64,000 nt of DNA, taken from NCBI GenBank assembly GCA_963920765.1, contig OY987247.1:13550471-13614470 (forward strand). Direction: 5' to 3'. The DNA comes from Ulota crispa. Taxonomy: Eukaryota; Streptophyta; Bryopsida; Orthotrichales; Orthotrichaceae. Shown in pieces: positions 23,568 to 34,200 of the stretch (position 1 is its first letter; every line of letters begins with the position of its first letter). The translations under genes were made by a program, and so were the position numbers. The notes below the pieces were generated by a model that was given only the letters and a program-made list of their open reading frames with translations, was not told where the DNA came from and searched no databases.

Positions 23568-24595
23568 CAACTCGTTATTTGTTAAATTGGGAAAAATAGA
23601 GGTACCATTTTGTACTCCACCTTAAACCCAAAAATTCACCTTAACCCCTAAAGGCCCACGGGCCCTTTTGGGGGACAAATGGAATTTTGGGCATGTGCCT
23701 ATGGCTAAACTACTTTGCGTGATTTTTTGAAACTTTTATTGAAGGTGAGGAATTCAAAGATCTACGTGGGAATATAAAAAATCTTCATTCCAACATTTAT
23801 TAAAGAAGCTAAAAATGAATAACTAAAAAACAAGGGACTTTGGGCAGCCCAAAAACTTCTTTAAAAATAGAGATTTTTTCAGATAAAAATATGAAATAGG
23901 TTCTTTAGACTTATGTAGACGTGGGGAGCTTTGAATCATTCAATTTTGATAGATGAGATGAAAGTTATGAGAAGTTTTAATTTGAGAGTAGGTGTGATTT
24001 CTTGAAATCACACCTACCCTCAAATTAAAACTTCTCATAACTTTCATCTTGAGAAATCACACCTACCCTCAAATTAAAACTTCTCATAACTTTCATCTCA
24101 TCTATCAAAATTGAATGATTCAAAGCTCCCCACGTCTACATAAGTCTAAAGAACCTATTTCATATTTTTATTTGAAAATATCTCAATTTTTAAAGAAGTT
24201 TTTGGGTTGCCCGGAGTCCCTTGTTTTTTAGTTATTCATTTTTAACTTCTTCAATAAATGTAGGAATGAAGATTTTTTATATTCCCACGTAGATCTTTGA
24301 ATTCCTCACCTTCAATAAAAGTTTCAAAAAATCAAGCAAAGTAGTTTAGCCATAGGCACATGCCCAAAATTCCATTTGTCCCCCAAAAGGGCCCGTGGGC
24401 CTTTAGGGGTTAAACTAGATTGGAAGGTTTCAAATTTAGCCTGAGCCACTAAGATTTTTTCCTCGCAAATTCCTCCTCTTGCATGAGGGCAAGTGTACCA
24501 AAAAAAGCGCTGTGAGCTTGGTTTCAGGTGGTCACCTAAAATCTTTAGAAGTCCCAAAATGTAATGTTTTTCCCAATTTAACGAATAACATGTTG
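23568..24595. mobile_element. Family N element carrying a nested TTAA element
   Basis: The left end TTATTTGTTAAATTGGGAAAAA and right end TTTTTCCCAATTTAACGAATAA are inverted. The right half (CACTAAGATTTTTTCCTCGC, AAATTCCTCCTCTTGCATG) matches 52490-52640. The centre is occupied by T4 (23641-24413); without it the element would be about 255 bp, the size of the uninterrupted copy at 52408-52670. Confidence 0.8.
23641..24413. mobile_element. TTAA-flanked long palindrome T4
   Basis: A 773-bp near-perfect hairpin. It starts TTAACCCCTAAAGGCCCACG and ends with its exact complement; arms of about 350 bp match with few changes. A short duplicated stretch (AAATCACACCTACCCTCAAA) sits at the centre. The left arm is related to the left part of T1. 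The flanks show TTAA on both sides where the related copy at 52484-52487 has a single TTAA, so TTAA is the target duplication. No coding frame. Confidence 0.9.
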
Positions 24596-24872
24596 AACAT
24601 AGAAAGTTTAATAAAAACATGAATAGTTCATAAGTAGATAAATACATAAATAGTAAATGAGAAAATTGATTGATTAGCATTTTGTGTGAAGAAAAACCAT
24701 GTCTAAAGTTCCTGCCTCTTTTTGAAGTTGATTGAGCTAGTCATAGATGCAAATAACTAGCTACTCTAGGGGAGGCTATATTGCTATAGCGCTAGCTTGC
24801 TTTTTGAGTAAGGTGTTGTTTGAGGAGAACCATCATTTAATGTGTTGTTAGTCGGTTGAAAGTTGAAACTGC

Positions 24873-24982
24873 AAATAAATCCGTTGATATTCAAAACCAC
24901 CTGGACAACAAAATGGCTTGATTTTAAAAATAAATCCGTTGATATTCAAAACCACCCGGACAACAAAATGGCTTGATTTTAA
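24873..24982. repeat. 55-bp tandem duplication
   Basis: Two direct copies of a 55-bp unit beginning AAATAAATCCGTTGATATTC differ at one position (ACCTGG versus ACCCGG), so the duplication is recent. Confidence 0.9.
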
Positions 24983-25346
24983 AAAAAATTAATCACAATA
25001 TATTGCAATACACATACAATGCAATTATAGGAAATATTTGGTGCATGTTTGCAAAAAACGGGTTGAAAATGGGAAAAGCTAGATTTTAGCTAGCAAAGCT
25101 AAAATTTCATCCCAAGCATTGACCTAATGTACTCAAACTTTCTCGTGGTAGCTTCTCTTGATGCAAAGTCTCATCTCCTTGCGGTCTAAAGCTAACAAAG
25201 TTGTATCATGAGTTCTTCTACATTTGGCATAGACATTGTTATTAGAGTGGTAGGGTCAATGTAGATCATGGGCTTGGCCTTGGGAAGGGCACCTTTGTGA
25301 ATGTTGTATGATAAATTTTTCAAATTAGTTTGTACAATGGACATGC

Positions 25347-25369
25347 ATATATATATATATATATATATA
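25347..25369. repeat. (AT)n microsatellite
   Basis: About 11 AT units in AT-rich intergenic DNA. Confidence 0.9.
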
Positions 25370-25399
25370 CATAGCAAATTTAGATAACAATCTTGACAT

Positions 25400-27100
25400 T
25401 AAATATTATTGTTTTTTACATGGCAAGTACACAAGTTATTTCAATTACTACACCCCACTAATTAGCAACTTACTCAAGCAATGATCCAAGATATGAGTGA
25501 AATTGCAAGACATTCTCACATGGTGAATCATATTAAGCTAGGTAAAGTAAATCTAATATACTTTGGAGTATAGTATTTTAAATAGTATCTCAATTATTGT
25601 GACCCTCACAATATTTTGACTAATCTTTTGAACCACCAATTGATTCAACACCAAATGGTTAAATTTTTGAAAATGATTTCATGGGCACTCACTTCAATTG
25701 GAGAATGTGAAAAATATTGCATTGCTTAGGCTGCTAGACCTAATTGATACGTAAGGGGCTGCAAAGGCTTGAGGCCAAAACCCTACATAAACAAAGACCA
25801 AAGGCATGATTTACCTTCATACAAATAGATTTAATTTAGCTTAAATTTAACCATAACTAGAGTGCAAGGATCATCCATCATTCAAACTTTCTCAATAATT
25901 AAACTAACTTGTGTACCACAATTTGACTGGGCAACATCAATGATAAGTCGTGTTTCAACATTAGGAAGAGATTAAATCCACAATAATTGAACAATAACTA
26001 AAAATAGATAATTATGGTTACAATTATTTTCTAGTTGGAACTTATGGAAGTTTACATTAGACATTGATGGTTAACATTTGGGAGATTTTCAGATAGGGCA
26101 CACAAATTTAAAAAAAATTACAAACAAGGGCACAATTTCAAAATAATTATAAATAGGGACATGATTTCAAGACCCTTTTACTAAAATTTTCTTATTTGGG
26201 CTTGATTTGGAAAGGCCTCAAAGTTTTTGAAAGTTAGCTAACATTTAATGTGATGTATCCAAATCAACCAATGTCTAAATCAAAATCTTATTGGAATTTA
26301 TAGTTTTTTTTTTTTTTAAACTATATCTTTATCTATAATGTTTTTCATTATTGTGCCCCTATTTGTAAATTCCCATTAGTGTGACTTCAAAAAATTAGCG
26401 TCACATACTCACATGTATGAAAAGAATGATTATGCATATCTTTTAGGAAATATCTTAAGTAGGCACGTGGCAAGTTTTATTAGTCTGGTCTAAGAGTCAC
26501 TTGTGTGAGGTGGATTAAAATCAAAGGAGGAGATTCCTGGCTCCTGGTACAAAATCCACGTACACTAAACAAATGCAGAAAATCATATCTTCAAAATCCA
26601 AGTGCCCAAGAGGAGTACAATCAGTGAAATGTAATTTTTGTCCAGTTGTACGCAAAAATGTAAATTAAGTAAAAATAAAACCTAGATTTCCAAGTATTGT
26701 AAAGCCAATCAAACTTGTGCCAAATACAATAATTAATTTCAAAATGTCAAGGATTCTAAGTGTTTCATTTACAAAAACTATTGTAAGTCATCGGATGGAA
26801 CAGTTTTGCTAATGTTGAAAGAAAAGGGGGAAAAGTAAAAGATTATCGGGTGTCAAGTAGGAAATTATTAGCGCTATGTCTCAAGTCTTAAGCGTAAAAA
26901 GTAGCGCTGAAATCTTCATGTTAGTTCAATTTCAAACCACAATCAAAGAAAAATAAAGATTTGCATTCAAGGTCACATTGAATGTTGTGATACACTATAG
27001 TTGGAATTGTGTTAATAAGACTAAGTAAATGGTCAAATATAAATAAATAAAGTAAAAAAAAAGTAAATGATAGTTAAAGTAAAAGTAAAGGTGGATCATG
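25400..27100. other. AT-rich intergenic DNA before the dirigent gene
   Basis: No open frame of note and no repeat I can delimit. The end presumably contains the dirigent promoter, but I cannot place its elements with confidence. Confidence 0.5.
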
Positions 27101-27247
27101 AGTACAAATAGAGAAGCGGGAGGTGTTTGGAATATATTTGTTTGTAGAAGTCAAAGAGAGATAGAAGTTGAATAGAATATATTACATTATTTTCTCTTGT
27201 CTAGCTTTCATTGTATTTAGTACACTAATTGTGAGCTACTTGCAACC

Positions 27248-27847
27248 ATGGCATCAAAGTTCATGTCTTTCATTGTGTGCATTCTTCTCTTGTGCGGCTT
27301 GCACATAGGAATCATTGGTAGTGAGGCAACATCTCGTTTAAATGCCCTACATGAAGGGGTCATTGGTACCAAGGCAACATCTAGTTCCAAGGCCCTGCAC
27401 CTAACATACTACGCGCAAGAGAACCGCGGGCCCAATGCAACAGTTCTAGCAGCAGCAGGCACAGGGCAAGGTAACTTGACAGAGATGGGGTGGGGAACGT
27501 TTGTGGTGTTGGACAATGCTCTTAAGGAAGGCAACACTACAGACAGCAAGTTGCTAGGCTCTATCACAGGAATGGCAGTGGTGACTACCATTGGAGGAAT
27601 TGCCATGGGCGGAACGCAGATTAATACGCAACACATCTTCAACGCCGCATCCATGTACAAAGACTCCAGCCTCCTTGTCATTGGCACCATAAGCACGCCC
27701 ACTCCACCATATGAAGTCATCATCCCTGGTGGCACCGGCTTCTTCCGTGGATACACCGGCTACGGAATCTTGACTCCTTTAGATGCCGCCTCTATCCCTC
27801 CTATCTTTGTTTATCAATGGGACATCTACATTTCCTACAAAGGGTAA
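27248..27847 (+). CDS. Dirigent protein, secreted, intronless (199 aa)
   Basis: Dirigent proteins are small secreted beta-barrels that steer stereoselective radical coupling of phenoxy radicals (lignans and related products) in the cell wall space. The start ATG lies in an excellent context (GCAACCATGGC). Residues 1-27 are a signal peptide (hydrophobic FIVCILLLCGLHIGIIG). The dirigent domain (about 55-199) shows LHLTYYAQ, GWGTFVVLDNALKEG, SKLLGSITGMAVV, a QHIFNAASMYKDSSLLVIGT stretch and IPGGTGFFRGYTGYG. NATV, NLTE and NTTD are potential N-glycosylation sites. Single-exon structure is usual for this family. An unusual trait is a 16-residue duplication just after the signal peptide (GIIGSEATSRLNALHE then GVIGTKATSSSKALHL). 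Substrate and product cannot be inferred. AATAAA-like signals follow at about 27876 and 27941. Confidence 0.93.
   Translation: MASKFMSFIVCILLLCGLHIGIIGSEATSRLNALHEGVIGTKATSSSKALHLTYYAQENRGPNATVLAAAGTGQGNLTEMGWGTFVVLDNALKEGNTTDSKLLGSITGMAVVTTIGGIAMGGTQINTQHIFNAASMYKDSSLLVIGTISTPTPPYEVIIPGGTGFFRGYTGYGILTPLDAASIPPIFVYQWDIYISYKG
27293..27405 (+). repeat. 48-bp in-frame tandem duplication in the dirigent gene
   Basis: Two adjacent 48-nt units encode GIIGSEATSRLNALHE and GVIGTKATSSSKALHL. Shared nucleotides include GTCATTGGTA/ATCATTGGTA and AGGCAACATCT. The first unit overlaps the end of the signal peptide, the second leads into the mature domain. Confidence 0.85.
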
Positions 27848-27999
27848 AAATTGTATAAGAGACAAAGTCCCAAAAATAAAGGGTTTTTTTCAAACCTCTT
27901 GAATATTCCATGCCGGTGTTGTGATGTAAATCACGGCATGTAATAAATATGTAAAATTTGATTAGATTATAATTTGTGTGAGGTGTTGTACTCTTTTCC

Positions 28000-29000
28000 C
28001 TTTACCCGTGGTTTTACCCTTGATTAACAAGGTTTTCCCGGATAAGGTTTTAATGAGGCAACAATTGTTTAAAAGTGTTAGTTAACTAAAGTTCACTAGA
28101 GTTTATTTTAGAAAAATAATTCAAGAACAAATAGTAGAGAAGGACTTCTACTTTATATCTTCTCTTTTTAGTATATAGATGAAACCTTGTTTGGAAGAGG
28201 GTGTCATTTTTAGACCATTTATTATTCCATATATGAATTATATTTATGTTCTTAGAAACCACTTATTATTTTATATATGATTATGTTTGTTGAAACCAAA
28301 TTTTATTTCTATACTTTGAAATATATTTCATTTTGTTTTGTTCTTTTATGTTTTGATTATTTTGAAGTGTTATTTTGAAAGGGATTGTGTGCATACTATC
28401 TTTCACTTGATTTTCTGAGACAATCGCAGCCAGACACCCTGCGTGTTAAATTATTTTCTCTTTATGGGTTTTCCAACTTGGAAAAACAACATAGAAGTTA
28501 GCTCTCATCAATTTATCATACTAAACCCCCCCTTCCTAAACAACACAATGCTTTTATATTGACAACAATTTTGCACCCTCAGTAGTATTATTTAGCCTAT
28601 TTCTGCTTCAATTCAATGTACAGGGAGAGCCAAAAAAACAATAGAAAGTCAGCCAAACAAAATGTGCAAAAGATTGATTAAAAATTACAACAACCAACTA
28701 AAAACCGTCTAAGTTTTAATAAAAAAATATAAATATAATATAAGTATGTGGGGAATAGCTGGAGCATCCACTAAAAAAACCTGTTGAAAATGAGAAATGT
28801 AGGGTTTTTCTCGAAGAAGCTCAAAATCTCCCCACACACTACTTCAATTGATCTAAGGTAGTGTGCTCTTAAACCGCTTGCACATTTTGAACCGTCCAAG
28901 TAGCTTGAAATGGTGCAGTGGGTGGTTCTTAAATTGGCCTTTTATAGTCATTGAATTCATAGAAGAAAAGTTGTTATTAATTGCAAAGAGGCAATCATTC
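28000..29000. other. AT-rich intergenic DNA after the dirigent gene
   Basis: No gene or delimited repeat seen. Confidence 0.5.
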
Positions 29001-29177
29001 CACTAGAAGAAAAACAAGGATAAACGACTAAATCACCAGAACTGCCTTGCAATTGCACAAACAACTGCACAACAATTGCACAACTAGTTGTGCAGTTGTT
29101 TGTGCAGTTGCAAGGCAGTTCTGATGACCTAGTTGTTGTGATTTGTGGAGTTGTTTATCCTTGTTTTTCTTCTAGTG
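29001..29177. mobile_element. CACTA-ended foldback MITE
   Basis: A near-perfect 177-bp hairpin starting CACTAGAAGAAAAACAAGG and ending CCTTGTTTTTCTTCTAGTG. The centre is CAACTAGTTG, and CAGAACTGCCTTGCAATTGC pairs with its complement. It is flanked on both sides by TTC (28998-29000, 29178-29180), a 3-bp duplication as expected of the CACTA superfamily. The nested element at 3285 has the same type of ends. Confidence 0.88.
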
Positions 29178-29829
29178 TTCTCCTTGCTTTTTCAAATCTC
29201 TTCACAACTTGCAAGTGAATGATTTTTGGAAGGTTTAGGGTTATAAATAGGGACCTACGACACATGCACTTTGAAAATTCATAAATAATTCAGAATTGCT
29301 TCAAAAAATATGAAACGGCTTGTGTTACATTCCGCATCTATTTCTCTATATCTAATAATCCTCCCATCCACGGAAAACCATGAAAAAGGTGGATAAACCC
29401 TTAGATGGATGGTTTATGAGCACACTACCTTATTGACAAAACAGGCAAGTAAGGTAGCAAGACTCATACCTGTTATTGTCTCCATGGGCGTGACCTACGC
29501 TTGCTGACAGCTTGTGTTAGTGATTTTCAATTAATAAAAAAATTAGTTATTTGTGACAAAGTGATGGCTATGGGTGACAAAGTGATGGTTATAAGTGACA
29601 GAGTGATGGTTGTAAGTGACTTGCATGATGGTTTTGAGATCCCATCACATTATTTTCAGCATCTCCTGCTCATAGCCATGGATTTTCAGTGATTTTGAAT
29701 TTTGAAAAATCTTTGTAAACAAATGCTTGCAATTGAAACTTTGAAATTGATACCAATATTTTTCATTCCTACTTTCTAATCTAGTAATATTAGTTTCAAG
29801 TTTATTTAATCGGGGTATATACCCTATAA

Positions 29830-31225
29830 GCTTAAACTCACGCTTATGGGTGCTGCTACCTTACCACGGCATTCTTCTCAGCCTGAAACAAAAAGTACGA
29901 TGTGTAACGTGTCAGCAATCCCGCCCCGGTACAAGCGCCCGCTACACCACCACGGCACGGCAAAGTACCGTTCAGTTGGAGACCAGAGCGGCGTTGAACC
30001 AGCACGTCGCCCGCGTCGCCAGCATTAGCCAAGGACCTTGTCAGCAAGCGTCGTCGCCGTTGCGTCGCCCGCGTCGCCCGCGTCTCCCCCTCCAGTCTCC
30101 TTTCGTCTTCTAAAATGCCATCGCCGAATCATCCCCTCAATTTCGTACTCCACCAAACACGGCGAAACCCGCGAAACCTTACCGCACTCCACCCGCATTT
30201 TCCATCCATTTCACTCCTAACGATTACCACGCTTTTGTCGTTGAAATCCCTCACTTCCCCCCTCACAAGGCAGCGTCTCCCCCTTTGCCAGTTTCAAGTA
30301 CGTTATACCCTTTTTTCAAATCCAATTTCGCAAAGTGGGTAGAGAGTTGCGACAACGTAGTGTGTGGTAGGATTCCGCAAAAGAGGGATTTTTTATTCTT
30401 GAAAAGAGTCGTGGTGGTGGTGGTGGTGATGGTGCACTTCGAAGTTTGCGATTTTTGCAGCTTCGGATATTTTCGAATGCAGGGGAGGAGAGGAGAGGAG
30501 AAGGTGGATTTTTTTGAACGTATCGGTATAGCATGGTAGGGTTGTGGGTAGCTCCGTTCTCGGCCTTGGGATGTCCGGAGGATCGTCTAGACACCACCAG
30601 CAGCTTACCGTGCAAATCGCTTCAGAACCTGATTTCAAAACGGCTGGAATGGTAGCGAGTGCGGCAACATGCAAAACAACAACCAGGGTAGGTAGGGTAG
30701 AAGAGGGCCATTGATGCACCGGGCGTAGGAGGTTCTTACGCAACGGTCGCACCTATTTTTTCTAGGGGAGGACGCCAGGGTTCCTTGATCGCAACATCCA
30801 AGACAGACACAAACTTTTCACAATGAAGCGGAGCTCTTGATACAATAAACCAGGTACGTCTCTTCCAAATTTCCCAAATTTCGCACATTTCGCACATTTC
30901 GCAGATTTTTCTGTCTGGACCTAAGTGGCGGTGATTTTGTTGGTCATTACCCCTTGTATGGTGCATGACACTTATAACCAACAACTCCCAGTTCAAGTGG
31001 TTAGCCTAAAGCTTTGTCAAAAAGAAAAGTTATCAAAAATTCCAGTCCACCGAGATGAAGCTTAAAGTTTGTTCCGCTTGGTGGTGGAATTACTTTTGAG
31101 CTAATGAATATATGTGTTGTGCTTTAGTATTTCTTGTTTGGCCAATAGTTGTTGGTTATAAGTGTCATGCACTACAGTTCTGTGGGAAATCTCTGACATT
31201 TGTGGATGCGAGCAGAGTTAGGTGG
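29830..31225 (+). promoter_or_regulatory. Probable promoter and spliced 5' leader of the CRLK1-like gene
   Basis: Composition becomes GC-rich at 29840-30120, with CGTCGCC-type runs, and stays mixed to the start codon at 31226. Possible leader-exon donors are CAAGTACGTT near 30295 and CCAGGTACGTCT near 30849. Open frames in this block occur on both strands and match nothing known. The frame of the kinase stays open upstream of 31226 to 31112 and includes a potential further ATG, so the exact start is an inference. Confidence 0.35.
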
Positions 31226-34200
31226 ATGGCAGGAACGGGAACCACGGCGCCAGTGGCTGCTCCTGCGGCGACGCCAGCGTCGACGGGGTCGTTGTCGACG
31301 GGGGTGATCATCGGCATCTCCATCGGTGTGTTCATTGGAGTGGTGATCGCGGGGTGCGCTCTGCTCTGCTTCGGGTGTGGCAAGAGGCGCCTGCAGAAGC
31401 GCAACAGCTCGCAGCGTGGCTTCAATCTGCCCATCCGTGTCAATGGCGTCGACTCCAGCAACATTTTGTCGGATTCCGTGTCGTCACCGCCGCCGCGGCC
31501 GTCGTTGTCGTCGCATGTCAAGGCTACTAATTGGTGGGGGCATGAGCGCCCTCTCATTTCTTCATCCTCTGGTGTCACCAAGTTCAGCTTCAAGTGCGTC
31601 CCTGCCTCTCTCCCTCTCTCTCGCTTTTGAGTGGTTTTTGTTGTGAGGATGGAGTTTTATGTTATGGTGAGCTTTGTGAGAGTTTTATGTTATGGTGAGC
31701 TTTGTGAGTGTTTTGGAGGGGATTCTAATGTGCTAGTTTTTGTGTCATTTGGATATTGTATGCATAATTTATGAGTTGTTGAGAGTTCTCTCGCTTTTGA
31801 ATGGTTTGAGCCTTGTTTGTGTTTTGGAGAGGATTCCAATGTGCTAGCTTTTGTGTTATTTGGATATTGTATGCATAATTTATGAGTTGTTGAGAGTTCT
31901 CAACGTGAATTTCGATCAATGAGGAGTTGTACTTGTTGTGAGGATGGAGTTTATGTTTTGGTGAGCCTTGTTTGTGTTTTGGAGGGGATTCCAATGTGCT
32001 AATTTTTGTGTCATTTGGATATTGTATGCATGATTTATGAGTTGTTGAGAGTTATCTCGCTTTTGAGTGGTTTTTGTTGTGAGGATGGAGTTTTATGTTT
32101 TGTTGAGTTTTGGCTGTGTTTTGGAGGGGATTCCAGTGTGCTAAATTTTGTGTTATTTGGATATTGTATGCATAAATTATGAGTTGTTAAGAGTTTGAAA
32201 TGACTGGGTTTCAATCCACAAGCCTAGATCATCCTTGAAGCATGAAGCATGATTAGACATTGCCATTGCCATTGCCATAACGTTTTGATTGAGTAAGCCT
32301 TTTGCAAATAAGTTGCCAGGCTTTGAGGTGAGCGGGTCTTACAATCACAATGGAACTTAGAAGGAGCTCTTTTTGTGGCTCATTTTTTTGAGAGCCATAT
32401 TTTTGAGTGACTCCTTTAGAACCTCTTGGGTATGAGCTGTTTTGAGTGGTTATCATTATTATTTTAACGGGATACTTTGATGTGGTGAAGATCCCCCCAA
32501 CCCACATGCGACCTGGATATTGTTCAAATTGTTGAAGTTTGAAATAGTAGGACCCATTCAGAAGCCTAGACTACCCTTGAACCATGAGTGTTCAACCATG
32601 AGCATAAGGTTGATCTTAGGGGAAATTTGATGGATACCCCTGAAGTTTGCAATATTTGTATAGACACTCCTGGTTTTTCAGAAATTGCACAAATTACCCT
32701 TGGGGACCATAATCTTCAGGCATTTATTTGTTGTGCTCATAACTTCCTTCATGACCGATGTTGAAGAAGGGAGTGCAATGGAACAAAAAATAAGCAACGC
32801 ATGCATAAAGGAAAAAAGAAATGGCATGCACAACAAAACAAACGCCTGAAAATTATGGTTAAAGGGTATTTGTTCAATTTCTGAAAAAGTAGGGGTATGT
32901 ATCCATACAAATATCGCAAACTTCAGGGGTATCCATCAAATTTTCCCTTGACCTTATTCCTTACAGGGCATGTGCTTGGATGACATTAGCACTGTAAATG
33001 GACAGCATATAGCACTATAAATGGATGACATTTAGCACAATGGATGACTTTTTCAACTCCCTCAAAACGAGCCCCTACAACGTTTATATATGGATTTGTC
33101 AGTTTGGCTGGTGCATTTGACTCAACCATTTGTTTTCATGACACAATCCTCGCCCTCTTTTTTGTTTTCCTTGACAAGTTTTAATGATGATGTACTGATT
33201 TTTTGCAGGGAGCTCCAGAAGGCTACCTCTAACTTCACAGCCCTGTTGGGATCCGGTGCATTTGGCCCGGTGTACAAAGCCACACTACCATCCACTGGAA
33301 CCACCCTTGCTGTCAAAGTGCTCTCCGAACAATCCAAACAAGGGGACCGAGAGTTTCAGAACGAGGTACTTATTTAACACTTTCTCTTAAGGAAAAACAA
33401 CTTTATCCAATTTTGACAAATCTTAAAGCTTTGAACTAAAAAATGTTGTCATTGCTTACTGTGTTCAATATCCAATACTTCTTAGTTGGTTTGGTGCAAG
33501 TTATTTGAACTTTTGACTTGAAGACTTTCGTTTCTAAGCATCATGCCTAATGTCTTCTTTTGTTTTGTTGACCAAACCTCAAAAACACTTGTCAAAGTCA
33601 TTTATGTTTTGACATTGTTTACTTTTGTAACTTACTTATAGGGTTTAGGGTTCTTGCATTGGACATAGATTTGCACTTTTCACAATTATGACGACAATCA
33701 AAATGGTCATGTGAAAACTTTGTGTATATTTTGTTTTTGTCCCTGGGGGGTTTACTAATAAGGCTGTCTTTGTGTTCAGGTTATACTACTTGGACGGTTG
33801 CATCATCGCAACTTAGTGAATTTGGTGGGTTATTGTGAAGAGAAGAGTCGAAGGATACTGGTGTATGAATACATGTCTAATGGCAGTTTAGAACAAAAGT
33901 TAATTGGTAAGTTATGCTTTACCCTTGGCAAAACAAATTCTCACTACGTACTCCATTCTGTTTAGCAATGTGTTACTAAATAGCTTTTCTGAATACAAAT
34001 GAACTTTTTTTTTAAATCAAACATAGTTGAACCCATGAATATTTAAAGAGAAGTGAGCAAAAAAGATTGGAATTGAATAGTTAGTCAAATATCACTTGAC
34101 TAGTTAGCAAATGACACCCAACACAACAATAGAACTTTTTTGCTAAAATGTGTATCAATCCAATCCGTTTAAAAACACACTAAGATATTGTGTACCAATT

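Noticed and set aside
31165..31593. 142-codon minus frame opposite CRLK1 exon 1
   Set aside because: Antisense shadow of a GC-rich coding exon.
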